A stretch of 64,000 nucleotides of DNA from Ligula intestinalis (GCA_036362985.1 JAYGXS010000004.1:24722161-24786160); one strand, 5' to 3'. Positions 34,040-47,605 are shown, counted from the stretch's first letter. Numbers and translations: made by a program. Notes: a model not told the origin generated them from the sequence alone.

Positions 34040-36982
34040 GAGAAGACCAGCTTATTCCAATGTCAATTTACATAAAAAGGCCATTTTCATCAGACTTTAC
34101 AAATATTTGGGTTTGCATGGACTTTACGTCACTTTTTCTTATATGCTTGACACTTTGATGGTGGAGAAACCAACGCCTAGAGGATAGGCGGAGACTTTGT
34201 AGGATAGACTCATAGACTTTAAAGGCGCAAAAACCGGCAAACTTTAATTCACCACCTACATTGGAGCTTCGTGTATACCTACTCCGCAGGCTTTTTATTT
34301 TCCTTTACTGTGAAAACTTTTGGAATCGAAAAACGAATTTGCATGGGAAACTTATATAATCACAAATGGAATATGTTCTACTGTTCTTCTACGCACGCAA
34401 ATTTCCTGATTTTATAAAACGCTCTAGCATTAGTTTAACAGTAAGTGGATCCTGCACAGCATTCATTTCCTTTTCATATTCTATGAGAACTTTTTCATAA
34501 TTTCATCCACAAGTTTCTGATGGCCTAGTTGGCGGACGAATTTGACATTTTTGAATGACAATGGACCCATTATCCATTTGACTACGCATCTGAATAGTAG
34601 CAATTTCGTTCACCCTTCTGACACCTGCAATTATCTCTAGTCCAAAAGGCAGTTGGCTCTTTATAAGATTTCACTTCCGGAGTCTGCTTCTGCCGGCTAT
34701 AATTTAGCAGAAGATAACTGCTTCCCGCCTGGTTTCAAAAGATCTGCTTGTGTAGCGCGTTGGGGAATGAGCCATACTCGGTATGCCTCTCAGAAAAAGG
34801 TGTCAGTGACAGAGGTTTAATCAAAAATATCCGCCTCTGAGAATACCAGTACGCAGAAGAACTGCCAAATGAACCCTGCTTCCGCAATAGTGAGTTATGT
34901 AAGCCCTCTTAACCGTCAATAATCCTGGGATCATGTAAAACCAGAAGGATAATGCAGGTGTCGCCGGTTATAAAGCCCACCACGGGTCCAGACCAAATTT
35001 GGCTTAATAAGCGGCGGGTGCACTAACCGGAGAGTCCTAGTTCTTGATTAGCAAACGCAGGATAGGCACTATACATTACATACGTACTGTAACCAGTTGC
35101 GCCCGCAGATAGATGAGAATCTCACTCTATCCTGTTGGCAAACTGAGCTTTGGAGCCGGCGACTGGGCTTATTGGCCGGCGGATTTTGCTATGTAAAATT
35201 CCGTCCCAAGCTGATTTGGGCTTAATACGCAGCTGAGCTTATTAATCGTGGGCTTAATAACCGTTGACTACTGTAATAGGGATTTTTAAGGGGTAGGGCA
35301 CCGCCACGGACAAACAGCAAAGATTTGAAAAAAAATAATGCATCATCAGTGGTAGAAATAGGAAGTGGGTAGTTCGTCCACAGAGAGTTGCAGTATGTAT
35401 AGTATACGGTTGCTATACTACTGCATATTTATGACAATTAACGGCTCCCTTTTTTCGAGAATATTTATCCGCTTCTGTATGCATGGGCGAACAGGTCCTC
35501 CAACGCCAGTACCGGGGAGCCAGGTGGCCGGGTAATTATCACGCCAAAAGCCTGCGCGAATAATAAAATGTCAGCAGGTCACGACGAACCACAAGCTAGC
35601 CATCGAGCAATTACCGCACAAGCGTGAAACTCTCCTCAATAAAGCAAGGGGGCGTTGACTTTCGTAGGCGTGCAGTTACATAGCGACCGCATCCTTTAAA
35701 TACTGCAACACCTTGCGTACGAACTACCCATTTTTGCTACAGTCTCTGAGAATGGACTCAAGAGGGAATCCGAAAGGTTTGGCGAATAAAGCTCCTATCC
35801 AAGTTCTGCGCCTACTTTTATCCTCAATTACTTCCTTGGACTCGCACTTTCGTTCGTATCGGCAACTTAATTTACCCCTTTATGTAAACATGAACTTTAA
35901 CTTCACCTCTACTTCATTATTAATCGAACATTCTTTTCTCTCACTCTGACGCAAAGACTCCTTATTGTAGTTATTCCTTATTCTCATGTTCTGTTTAGGG
36001 TACATATAAGTCATCCTTACCACAGTTTTGATTTGGTTTTAAAAGTACAGTAAAGATTCATGAAATGTTGATTGAAATCCCGAAATTTGTTTACGATTTG
36101 GACCTAGTAGCTAAGTATGGTTGTGATAGTGATCATCATAGAGCTTTATCTCAACATAGTTCACTCACGTCAAGATGCCGGATTTTGAAAGAGCTTCTTT
36201 ATGACCGCATGCAAAGACTTTATTCTGGAAAAAAATTTTATTTAACTAGCATGCATTTTTCGCACCGATTTTTTCTATTCTTATAAAATTAAATTTATTT
36301 TATGCAAAATATGGAAAACGGTGTTCTTTCTTGTACTTCTTTGGTAGGAAAGGGTGCCTTCTTCAAATTTTATATTTGAAAAAGTATATCTGTCGGCGTC
36401 AAAATGTTTTTATCAGGAGATCTTTTAAAACGATGAAATGTGCATTCATAAAGCAATGTACCTGTATATTTGTTAATGCTGCTTATAAATTATACAAAGG
36501 GGTCTACATCCATAGCAAAACTTTATGAGAACTATGTGACTTCTTCCTCTCACCGTGCGTACGTAATTTATGTTCCTCAGCCAGAATGTATGCAGCATGT
36601 ATTTTAGAAACCCTCGATTGAAGTCTAATGGTTGATATGGTTTGACATTTTTCGGCATTTTATAAGCCTTTTAAAACCGGAAAATATATATTCTTAAAGC
36701 ATAGTATTCCAAAAAAGTGTAAGTTTCTACCAAACGAGTACAGGAAATAATATTTCGGTGCATGTTTCAACAAAATAGATTTGAATTTGCAAGGGCAATG
36801 AAAATCAACAAGAAAGATGCATATTGCATAAGAAGCCATTTTTGCAGGACATGCTTTTTGCAGGCGGTCAGAAGAATGCTCACTCAAAAGCCGGCAACCT
36901 AGAATATAGTGAGATTAAGCTGTACAATTATTAATCTGTCATATTAATAGTATTCCAGCAAGGCAGAAGACAATCGTAGAAT
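34040..36982. other. Long intronic stretch with no recognised gene
   Basis: AT-rich with short frames. No repeat copies matching others in the window were recognised. Confidence 0.45.
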
Positions 36983-37115
36983 ACGTATTTCTGGCTATTG
37001 GCCGTCATCGGCTAGGAGTAGCTCAACTCTAATATAGCCGCTGAAATTGCTGCCACACTCGAGTTTCGAACTAGCGTCTCGCCGGTCGGTGGCAGACGTC
37101 CTAACAATTGAGCCA
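36983..37115 (-). mobile_element. tRNA-derived SINE (family A variant), minus orientation
   Basis: The minus-strand head TGGCTCAATTGTTAGGACGT (A box), then GACGCTAGTTCGAAACTCGA (B box), is followed by a body shared with the relic at 9221-9312 (CAGCGGCTATATTAGAGTTG, then CCGATGACGGCCAATAGCC). Confidence 0.7.
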
Positions 37116-39944
37116 TTAAATTCGCTGTCTTGCTGGTTGTTGATCAGAATTATAAAGTGTTTGATTGTACACAGGCGTACTTAAGTAATTTGTTGTAATC
37201 GGTAAACACATTTCAGAATTTCGTTTGACGTTTCATGAGATAAGGAATTTACTGTAGATGCTGGTTATGAGTGTCCGCATTAGACCAGCTAGAACGTTAT
37301 CCAATAATAGTTGTCTAGTTCCTGGTATTAGTTCAGTCGTTTGAGTTAAGTTCAGGGACCCAGTTAAACTACTTAAACGCCGTCCTGCCATGCTATCCAC
37401 AGCACAGTCTTTTAGGCTTTGATACAATTTCCTTATAACCAATATTGGTCTAAATAACATCAGAGCTCACAGACTGGACAGGCGCACAGCATAGTTGCCA
37501 GTTCAAAAATAAGTAGTATCTAGGACACCTCTTAACTGTTTTATCCTTAGTGGCGAACCTAAACCTACATTTTTTCAATTATGAGAACAACCTTGTAATG
37601 CCTCCCGCCGTTCCGTCCCACCATGAGTCGAGCCTCTACTAGTGGCCGTGGTGGGATTATCCTGCTACCCTGTTACTTGTATTCTTCATCATGACTTGCC
37701 CATTCAAAAGCGCGTAAATGTGAACAAACGAAATACTTCAGTACATAAACATCTTCTAGTAATTAGGCATAATGGCGAATGAGAAAATCTAGACGAACAG
37801 AAGGCGTGGGTCGCTGGGGTCGGGGTCTCGCACCAACCGCTAAAGTTGTCACACAGCAAGAAACATTCGCTTTTTATGTCGTCTCTGATGCTGAGTCCAA
37901 ACATGCATCCGAAATATCAGGCGTATAGCGTTCGTGTTCTACCGATGCCGAGTACAGTTCCTCAAAAAAAGAACTTCTTCTGTGTGCGCGATATTTACCT
38001 TGCGACCTGATAGAAAAAGTCGCTCACGCTGAGTAGTAGACGCTAACTACGATTTCGAGACGGTGGAAGGTGATAGACTTAAGAAACTCGCTCGCTGACC
38101 GTGCCGCAGCCCACAAATGAAATCAGCCAGTTGACGTTTAGATTCCATCCATTCAGCGCAGGCAGCTTCTGGCTGCTCAATTTTTTGAATCCTTCTACCT
38201 TGTCGGCTTTCGGAACTTTTACATTCATTGGAAATGTTGCAGTCTAGAGTAGGTTTTAGTACGTCGACGTTTTTTCTAATTTACTAGATCAAATAAGTAG
38301 ACAGAAGGGGAGGAGGTGTGCATTTGCCGCCAACAGATGTCTGTGAAGCTCTTGTCCTTGGGAAAATCTACCTTAAGTTTATCTTCAAGAAAACTACGTT
38401 TTAAAAACTGTGTCTGAATGAAATCTTTACTCAACCCTTATTTTCAAAACCGATCATGTACTGGCAGTTTCCACGAATAATAACTTGCACCAAATCATTT
38501 GTGAATATTCCATTCTACTGTACAGGGACGTGACTAAGAGCCACCTGTGGCAGTTGTCCGTTTATCCTGCATACAGAAGCATTTCCCCGACAGGTAAGGT
38601 AGGGTGGCGCATTTATTTACACAGTTTTCTGCTGAATATAGGGGATTGGCTGCTCTCTTCCGCTTATACCAGCTGGCTGAGTCGGCTTTATAGGTGTTCT
38701 GCACAGAAGTTGGTTTGAACTTCCGGAATAGCAAAAATGTTTATTGTCGTGTGATTCTTTTTGCATCTGGTCGTATGCAATTCTAGCTCCAAACAGATCA
38801 ATGAGGTAGAGTTTAGCCAGGAGACTGATGTTCGCAAGTTCATTTGAATTTCAGATTTTCTCCGACTTATTGGGCAGAAGTGATTCAGTGCAGTTCTTAC
38901 CATGCAGCCGACAAATCAGATTGATTCATTTCAGTCTCATTCTCTCCTAAAATGGGTGGGGCACCGATATATATAGCCGTCCGCATTACAGGTGCGCTTG
39001 AGCTTAATTCCAGAGGAGGTTATTGTTAAGGTTTTGGAAATGCTTAGTGCTAGAAGCATGGGCAGAAGGATTAAAATGCGGGCTGAAGTTAAAAGTTAAA
39101 TTTAATACACAGGAATCAGCACCACTTGTGATTTAACGCTCACCTAGCTGCAGTGCGGTTGGGAGGAGGTACTTAAACAACTGTCCAATCTCAAAATTCA
39201 CGTGAAATATTCAAATATCTATCAATTTTATTGCTGTGGGTGCTCTAAAGATGTCTTAATCGATTCCCCAGCAGAATTTAAGCTTCCTGCAATTTCTAGG
39301 ACCTCCTCAATGGTCAAACTAGAGCTGAAGCTTTCATTTTCTTTCCTCTGAGAATTCGATCCAACTGCATGGTTTATAATTTAGTCTAGAAAATGCAGAG
39401 GTGTTATTTTATGAAAACAATATCTTCGGTATTACTAGCATGTTGCCTAATTTTAATATTTTATTAGAAGCGTTGGTTCTCAAATTGGGTAGAGTAGGGT
39501 TCTAATTACTGGGCAGGCTGTCTTATCGATGTCTATCTATCCTCCTGGACACTTTGATCCACTTTGAAGGGGCATCGGTGAGGCAGTTCAACCGTCTCTT
39601 CCCGCGAAGCTCCCAGGGGCTATGAAGTGGGGACGGCGACATGCACTTGGCTTAGTTTTCAGTGATGGTAGACCTGTGCTGCATCTATCGTACTTTATCT
39701 TCCCTAATCCACTGAGTCCGGTCTGAAGATAGAGTCGAGAGGACTGGAGATGAGGTCCGACAGTACACGACATTTGACAGTCCATTTGACTACGTACACC
39801 GCCTGCTTCAGCAAGCTTAAGACAACCGCAGTGAGTGGCGCGTGGATTAATTCTAAGTGATAGTACACTTAAGCAGCGCCTGCCGCACCCTCTCCTCCCC
39901 CTCACCCACCCGCGCCTGGTGTGAAGACAGTCAAGAAGACCAGA
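37116..39944. other. Long intronic stretch with no recognised gene
   Basis: Short frames only. Confidence 0.4.
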
Positions 39945-40365
39945 GGCGGGTCGGAGCACTGGTGACCGGCGCGGCCAGCGCCGAACGTACGCGTGCAGCC
40001 ACGCCTCCCCTCCCCTCCCCCATTTTCAGCTTTTATTATGGGAGCACAACCCGAATAACGCCTACTGCATCTTGATCTGGCCCCCGTGTTGGTCTAGCGC
40101 ATCTACCACGGGTGGCGGGACGGCATGGCGGTGGGCGCGCGCACACACACACACGCACATAATTATAGTCTCTCGTGCCCTAATCAGCCAGGGATCAGAC
40201 GCAGATGGCTGGCGCGGCGTAAACCTGCCCCTACGACTGCCGCCACGCCCCCCTTCCCCCCCCCAGTTCGTTATTTGTTATGGGAGCGCAACCCAAATGA
40301 AGCCGGCTGTGCCCTGATCTAGCCCCCCCCGTGATGGTCTAGCGTATCTACTACGCCGCCCGTTT
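39945..40365 (+). repeat. Two-copy GC-rich direct duplication (about 245-bp period)
   Basis: Unit 1 (about 39945-40120) and unit 2 (about 40189-40365) share GCCACGCC-CCCTTCCCC, TTTATTATGGGAGC-CAACCC, then CTGATCTGGCCCCCGTG-like sequence and TGGTCTAGCGCATCTACCAC. The last word resembles a pol III A box. A (CA)n run (40141-40156) sits between the units. Confidence 0.65.
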
Positions 40366-40944
40366 ACGAAGAGATCCATTCACTTAGATACCTGCGGTGG
40401 TGGATCAAGGTGGGTGTTTAACCGAGCGTTTACTATGCACCAACATCTATTACAGTGGCGAAAGTAACCTATCTATTATAAACCGCGTTAACAGGGAGTG
40501 ATAAACGCGGCGGTTTCGATGGGATCCGAATGCACGACAGCACGGGATAGGCTTCCGCACAGTCAACGGTCTAGCCGCCCGAACTTCAAGTCCTCATTTT
40601 GAGCCGGGAGTGTACTCGCCTCGGGTCCAGTTAGTCCTCCAGCTTACGGGGACGTTTGCAATCTAGCGGTAGGCCGAATGTCCCAGCAGGAGTTCGTAGA
40701 CAATACATATCGAATCCACGATATGACTGCCAGAGGCACTTGATTAATAGACGTTTTCGTCAAATGAGTTATTCACCTCTACCCAAACCCCTCTCCCCAT
40801 TAATATCTGATATAACCTGTGACTTCAATAATCCCTGCGCATCTTGGGGAAGAGACGGCGAACTAAGGATGCCTGTTTGAATTGTCTTGGTTGTTCATCA
40901 CTTTCTTCAAATTAAAGCATGCGAATAGCGATCAAAATCGGATC
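40366..40944. other. Intronic stretch with a degraded tRNA-like segment (about 40505-40585, minus)
   Basis: The minus strand has GGGCGGCTAGACCGTTGACTG and then GCATTCGGATCCCATCG, a weak A/B box order similar to SINE family B. Otherwise empty. Confidence 0.35.
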
Positions 40945-42083
40945 ATGCAAATAGTAATTCTAGTCACTAACGAATGGATTACAACAGAAGAGGTCAGGGA
41001 AAATGCATAACACAGTACTGTACATCAGCGTTTGACTCCAATTGCCCAAGGGGAAGAGATAAATAAAGGACTTTTTCCAAAAAATGAGCGTTTTTTTAAT
41101 TCCCCTGAATTAGACAGTGATTTTGTGGCTTTCGAAAATTCCCTATGAAATATTGTCTGCCCAACTATATGAAATAATTAAAGTATGCTCAGTGAGTGTA
41201 CGTCCTTGCCGTACAAAGGACATCTGTTTAATTGCCCTCGGGAACGATAGTTCGATTAAAAGAAGGGTTTGTTTATACCAGCTATTGTAAATCGGCAAAG
41301 GTAAGGACACATCATGGTATTACCATCCACAACTTGCACTATTTCCCACAATGTAATGTCATTAATCTAAAAGAAGACTTGGAAACTATCATAATGGAAG
41401 ACCCTCTCCTATATCAGTCGCATTATGTCGTCCAGCCCCGTCGCTCCTAGGCCTTTGTTTTTGGTGAAAGATTAAAAAATTATTATATGAACGGCGAAGC
41501 AACACCCTCTTTCTTTTGGACAATGAAAATAGTAATTCTGGTCGCTAAAGCATGGAGTACAACAGAAGAGGTCACCGCAGGTTCATCAAGCACTAATCTG
41601 CAAATTCCAAAAGGGAAGAAATATTTAAAGGACTTTTTCCAAAAAAGAGCATTTTTAGACATTTTTTCTGAATTAGAAAGCGCTCTTGTCTCTTTCCAAA
41701 GGTTCTTATGAAATATTGTCTACCTAACTATATTAAATGATTAACGTTTTTTGTGGGCGTAAGTCCTTACGCCGCGAAGAGTATCTATTTACTTGCTTTC
41801 TATAACGGAAGTTCCGAAGAAAAAAAGGGTTTGTGTGTACCGGATATTGTAACCTGGCAAAATGATTGACTCATTTAAGTATTGCCATCCACAGTTTGCA
41901 CTTCACTGAGCCCCTAACAGATTAATGGTATTAATCTAAAAGAAAACTTTGAAAATATAATAGTAGAGGACCCTTTTCTATCAGTCACAGTATGTCGTCC
42001 AGCCCTGTCTCTCCTAGGCCTTTGTTTTCGGTGAAAGATTAAACAACTGCTCTATGAACGGCGAAGCAGCACTGCTTTGTTTT
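40945..42083 (+). repeat. Diverged tandem duplication, two units of about 570 bp
   Basis: Unit 1 (about 40945-41515) and unit 2 (about 41524-42083) are collinear. Shared blocks are AAATAGTAATTCT, ACAACAGAAGAGGTCA, AAGGACTTTTTCCAAAAAA, TATGAAATATTGTCT, TCTAAAAGAA-ACTT-GAAA, TATGTCGTCCAGCCC and GGTGAAAGATTAAA...ATGAACGGCGAAGCA. Frames are not conserved between units, so a non-coding repeat or a dead element is likelier than a gene. Confidence 0.85.
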
Positions 42084-44149
42084 GCAATTCTAACAAGGAT
42101 AACAGATTATTCAGGTTGTAAAAGTAGAACGTGTTTTGCATTGTGCGTTTTTACTTTCTGAAACATCGACAGCATGCCAAGTCGAGGGACCATTGGGAAG
42201 AGTGACCTACCGGTTTATATGACGTAATGTCCGAATTTCAGGAAGTAACACCCTCGTTCACTTTTGATTTTCGAATTCAAACTTCAGTTAAACTGTCACT
42301 CAAGCCGCCGGCCTCTCGGGTAATCCGTTCGACCGCACGAATAAAACCTCCCCTAGGTCGACTGAAGCATTCTGACCGCACACCCAATGAGGTCAACTAG
42401 GAAGGATCCTGTCAACATTATGTGCCATGTCCCTTAAAGTCGACTTCAATGTTCGAAAGGCTAGGCGTCTTCCATTGTCCGTATTTCACCCTAAATCTCA
42501 GTATAATTGTCCTAAAATCAGTTTTTTTTTTCAAAAGTTCAATAAGTAACTGGATACATTTAAATAACAACAAGCAAGGAAATAAGGAGCCAACAAGCAG
42601 CCATCTCAAAGACGGGGATTTCGGAGGACAAGCCTTTGCGCGCGACTTTCGGTCAATGACAGTTCGAGTTTTTGGCCTTCAATTCACCAATTTATGATGG
42701 TAGCTGTTTCAGTGCGCTAGTGAAATGTAAGTAGCACGAATCAGTCCCACGCATTCGTGTTTTTTGGGCCGGGTGCATTATTGTGCTGTCTCGATTGGAA
42801 CAGACTTGATCCTCTGCAAAGTTGTCACGTAAGTTTACTGTTGAGTTCTAACTTCAGTGCTGCCATCCACTAGTTTTTAAATTCAACACAAGCACGTAAA
42901 GGCTGCATTACTGACGGAGAACTGCCTTGCAAGAACACATACACTCCTACTTGTGGTTTCGACTTCGAGTAGAAAAAGAGACCTAGCGCAGCAAAAGGGC
43001 CATACAGACTATAACTCTTCTTCAGTCCCGAATGGTGCACCACCAAGGTACTTTTCTACGGTCTTAAATCCTCACGGAGTTGGCTTTATCATATTAATAA
43101 TATGATAAAGGGAAGCAGGCAGCTGTAGTAGCATTAATAATAGTGTAAATGGGTTATATTTTTATTTCTATTAGAAGTAGAATTAATTGCAGCAGTATGT
43201 ACCGCATGATATATGCATCATACGAACGCAGATTGTGTCAACTGAGGATACAGGTGTTATAATCATAGAAACTGTTGTATCATCCATTTTAGCTACATGG
43301 CGTGGTTCCTGACAATGAAAATGTTGTCAAATTAGTGGAAGAAGAAGGCTTGATGGACGCAAATGGCTGATATTAAACTGTCCTACAACAGTTTGCAAAA
43401 GCTTATACCTACTAGGTTGTTGCGTATTTTTTGAAAGAAATACCTTTTTTATCATTTTTCCAATACCTTTGGTAAGTTCTGCTGCAAGAGCAAAGGAAAA
43501 GTGCTAGTTGGGTAGATGAAAATCCCATAAATGGAACGCTTGTGTTAAGTAATCAGCCTTATTCTCGGACAGTTTGCTTGCCCATTAACGGGTCACCGGA
43601 AGCTAAATATAATGTAGTCCAGTACGAATAATGTACTGCCTGCAAGAAAGTAGACTCGGAAAACCCTCATATCCCTCATAATTTTCTACTAAAAATAAAT
43701 AATGCGCAGTGTAATTCGTGCAGAAGTGAGCACGATCTAATTCATCTTTTGCAAATTTCGGAAGATGTTCAATCTAATTTAAACTACCAATTATTTCCCG
43801 CCCTGCAAATTCAGTATGGTAATTGCGTGTGTAACTCAGTTTGTCCTTTCATTTCATACGAGGCGTGAAGCATTTTGTTCACTTTTAAGTTTTCTAGGCC
43901 TGCAGGCGTACGCGGAACGGCTGCGCATATTCAATTGTGCACATCCCCCAACTGTAACCAGCTCCTCCTCCACCTTCTTATAAAAGTTTCATTGACAGTT
44001 TCGCATTAATCTTCCGCGTTCCTCCCGTGCATCAGAAGGAGAAATCGACTAGAGTTCAGCAGAGGACATCTCTGCATTGCAAAGTTAACTTAGGCTCGAT
44101 GCTGCTGTTCTGTTGACAGAACCGTTTACTTACACCAACCCGGCTTCAG
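42084..44149. other. Intronic stretch with no recognised gene
   Basis: AT-rich. A short palindrome, TCATATTAATAATATGA, lies at about 43089-43106. Nothing else is recognised. Confidence 0.4.
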
Positions 44150-44355
44150 AAGCAATGGAAAATGGGAGTTGGAATTATGGCACTAGAGGGTTTGGGGGCA
44201 CATTGACAGGCTGACGCCCGTGCTTGGGAGTGGTGAGGGATTCGTTGCATTTGCGACTGTGGTTCATGCGTTGGGGGAGGGGGTGCAGAATATATAAAGT
44301 TCTACTTGGCCGAGCATGGATAAGCAGCTGTTGTGTTACGGTGGGTGTTTGATTC
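44150..44355 (-). mobile_element. Tail of a Penelope-like element (relic related to 54000-54130)
   Basis: GTTCATGCGTTGGGGGAGGG and CTACTTGGCCGAGCATGGAT-AAGCAGCTG match GTTCATGTGTCGGAGAATTC and CCACTTGGCCGAGTATTGAT-AAGCAACTG at 54060-54125. That second region directly follows the GIY-YIG end of a PLE on the minus strand. The nuclease domain itself is absent here. Confidence 0.55.
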
Positions 44356-45596
44356 AAGGTGTAGAGCTTATAACGCCGCTGGGAGGCGATATACCATGAT
44401 ATAAACTACAGAGTAGTTTCTGTTATAGATGAGATTTTCCGTCAACCTTCCTGTTTGGTCGCTCGAAGCCGGAAGTGGGAACTGTTGAACAAGCAAATTG
44501 TTTTTGATCGTCACCGAGCTATCCCAAGCCAAGATACTAGTTTTAGAAATTCGACGCTTTGAATCGAGTACAGGCAGCACAGTCGCAGAAACGTTTTACA
44601 AAAATAGACAGCCAGGTGGTTTCTGGTACCAGAATACGTGGCAAGCGATCTGTTGTATAAATCGCACAGAAAGTTAATCTGATCAAGTGTTTGTCAATGA
44701 AAATGATTAAGAAAAAGGTCGGAAACCTTGGAGGCCATTTCTTCGACACAGTTTGCCGTCCTAAGCAAAGAGGACTACTCCCGACACATGAATGTCAAGT
44801 CAGTGTGTTTCGTAAAACCCTTTACGTTCTGGCTAGTCCCGAAGGCCATGTTTTGCACCGTAATCAGAATTTTGCCATACTCACGTGGCGGAATCATACA
44901 GACTATGCTGTAAGTGACTACGCTACTTAATTGTTTACCACACTGACAGCACAGGTACGAGCTAAAAGCACAGGTACGCATGTTCCGTCTAACTTGTGTC
45001 TGCCTGACGCAGCTGCGATGGATTTTGTTTATCACTAGGTCCCTCAGCTTTCCAGGTGTAGGTGTGTGTGTGTGAGCCCAGGCTTCATGCAGGGCTGCTC
45101 TCACCCTTCTGAGATCCAATGGTCTGTATGCACATGCAATGCCAGTATTCAGCCAACCACGGTCCCTGCGGCCTGGAAAGCGCTGACACTTTCTCTCACT
45201 TCTGATTCCTTGTTGGTGACTGCGCTCGCGCTCCCACTGGGTTTCAGGCCCCACTGCGGGTACCCGAAAAGCTAGGCGGTCACTATGCGGTGGGGGAGAG
45301 AGTGAGGTCGACCTCGGCACGTTTCTTCCCTCACTATAATAAATCTGAATGCGTCTGAATCTATCAAGGTGCGCTAAAAGCCGTGGCTTGGAGGGTCTGC
45401 CAACTGACGGGAAAACTCGGAAACCCCTACGTAGCTGCTCCTTCTGTACGCGTTTGTCTGTGTGTGCGTACGGGAGGAGAGGGAGGACTGAGAGTCAGGC
45501 TGCAATGGCTCCCTCTTAATGTGGCCTTTATGGCGCTCCCGCGCAGTCGGGAGCATGCCTAGCGAGATGGCTGTGTCAAGTGTGCGCGTGCTGAGT
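44356..45596. other. Intronic stretch, GC-richer after 45000, no recognised gene
   Basis: Contains a (GT)n run at about 45061-45075. Open frames here follow base composition and are not conserved-looking. Confidence 0.4.
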
Positions 45597-45890
45597 GTTT
45601 ATCGCGTCAGCTATCTACACCCTCCCTCATCCCCGGTCTTATTGACTTTGTCTTTACACTGGATACGGAGGTGGGAGTGGCGAGCGAGAGGGTAGATTCT
45701 GCGCAAGTCTGCCTAAACTCCTGTTTTCCCTCGCGCCAGTTCTCTGCGTCGCTCCTGCTTGCTGTCGCTTTCGTGTTGCTTGCCCAGCTCGCCTTTGTGT
45801 CAGTTGCGGCGTGCTTCAGCGTTTGCTGCGGCTTGTTGGAGCGCGTGGTGCCCATCGTCGAAATCGACGGGGGAACTGTCGTGTGTGTGT
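45597..45890 (+). repeat. Dispersed repeat D, copy 1
   Basis: Shares with 48616-48843 the ordered blocks GGTCTT.TTGACTTTGT, ACA(C/T)(T/C)GGATAC, GTGGCGAG-GGGAGGG-like sequence and ATCGTCGAAATCGACGG followed by GAACT. About 60 bp of extra sequence is present here. Confidence 0.65.
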
Positions 45891-46664
45891 GAAGAACTAC
45901 CTTCGACTGCACTGGTCGCTGTAGGTTACACTAATTGCTTCCGAAAATTCCGGTATGCATTGTTTTCATTAAGGAGTTCAAAAGGCGGTTGTACCAACTT
46001 TCTCGCAAGTATGCCAAACTGAAAAGAAGAAACAATGGGGGAGCTAGTAGCTGCCTTCCTAAATTGGCGCCCAACGATAGTGAGGTTTCCTCAATTGCTG
46101 TTTTCTGATAATTTTTTCTAGTCCGATTACCACATCGGCAATTGCGGCCGTGGTGCTGCTGCGGCGCCAGTGTATACGGCACGGTAGCGTTTTTATTCTT
46201 CTTTTATTTTCACTCTATGCATTAGTTACCAGGCTACGGCCCAAAGCCTCCTGTCCACCTCTGTTAGCCTAAGGTTTTGCTCCCAGTGTGCGTACGTGTG
46301 CTGCTGAGACTGTTGCCGTGCGCGCCAGAAGTGTGTTGACCGACTAGATCTCGCTTTCTCTCTTGGCACCTACACTAATAAACCGCATGAGCCTCCGCCA
46401 GACACGGTGGGACACATGCAAACCATGTCTTCCCCCCTCGAGTGAGAGGAAACGTGTGGGCGCGCGGGCGTTCAGCAGAGAGACCTGTAAAAACTGGGCT
46501 TGACCTGATTGCGGTTAGCTAAGGTTTGCAGCTTTTGCCGCCGTTGTACACACACGCACACAGACTCTAAGTGACCTCGGTCAGCGCCTCGCCCCTCCCT
46601 CCCCCTTCGTTGAACAAACTGCTTTTACGGCTTCACATTAACATCTTCGGCCTTTGATCCCGCC
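45891..46664. other. Intronic stretch with no recognised gene
   Basis: A (CA)-rich run at about 46545-46562. Otherwise short frames. Confidence 0.4.
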
Positions 46665-47000
46665 CCCTTAAGATCTAGATGCTTCCAATCTCAAGGGAAG
46701 TGGGGGGGCAGGGGAGGAAAGTGTAATCGATCCCCAATGGGTGGTGGCGACCAGCAAGCAAAATCATACCCTGCACCCAATCATGACCAGGTGCGATGGA
46801 TCAGGAGCCCCGCCGGGTGGGCCTCAGTCGCGGCGGCGGCGGCGGCGAGGAGGAGTCGGGGCAGCATGGTCAGGAGGGGCTGCTTCGTCATTAAAAACAT
46901 AGATGGAGAGGAGGAGAGATAGATCCACCGTAGGGAGATCGATGTAGCAGACCTTGGCAACCGTGAGGGCGGGTGGGAACGCGCCGAAGACGTGTCTGCT
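46665..47000 (-). repeat. GC-rich dispersed repeat C, inverted copy
   Basis: Reverse complement of 14120-14460 over most of its length, including GGTGGCGACCAGCAAGCAAA, GGTCAGGAGGGGCTGCT and ACCGTAGGGAGAT. A (CGG)n run of about six units lies at 46831-46848. The two copies sit in different introns of the same gene, in opposite orientation. Confidence 0.75.
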
Positions 47001-47494
47001 GACGGATAGGTTTAGACCACCGGAGGGCGCAGTTTTCGGAAACTGTTTAAAGGGGCGCCCAGCATGAATAGAGCTTCACGGGACAAGCACACAAAGGGTA
47101 ATCCTCCAGAGCGCGGTCTGACGTACAGTATGTTCTTGAATGCGATACGGCTAGCCACTCGTTCGTTATTTTGCCGCTTAGAAAGATTTTGCTCATGTGT
47201 GAATGTTCGGCGCATGATTTGGAACTGTTCCTTGCCCACTACTTCCCCCGAGAAGGCGATCAAACAGGATGCGAAAGACAGCCAACATTAATGGTCATTT
47301 CTACGTCTCCCTCGCTAGAAATCACGCTTGCTAAGTGACCGTGCGCGCGATCAATGTGTGGCTAAGGTGGTCACCTTCCTAAAACTCCGCATTCTCCTTC
47401 GCGTGAGGACAAATTCAGGAAATCAGATGGGCAGCGTTAAGAATGCGGAGTTGATTATTTGAGAAATCGGACGGGCTCATTACAAAAAAATTAT
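47001..47494. other. Intronic stretch with no recognised gene
   Basis: Short frames only. GATTTC/GAAATC-flanked CCGCATTCTCC and GAATGCGGAG at 47388-47450 form a small inverted repeat. Confidence 0.4.
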
Positions 47495-47605
47495 TCATGT
47501 GTTGACGTCTCAGAGAGCTTGGTTGACTCACCAGGGTCAGAGTCTTAGTGGCATTTAATGGAACAGAAATGAAAATGGCTTGCCTCGACCTACTTGGCAG
47601 CTTTG
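47495..47605 (+). repeat. GACGTTTCG-type dispersed repeat F, copy 1
   Basis: TGTTGACGTCTCAGAGAGCT-TGG, then AGTGGCATTTAATGGAACAG and CTTGCCTCGACCTACTTGGC. Collinear with the copy at 47720-47830. Confidence 0.6.
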
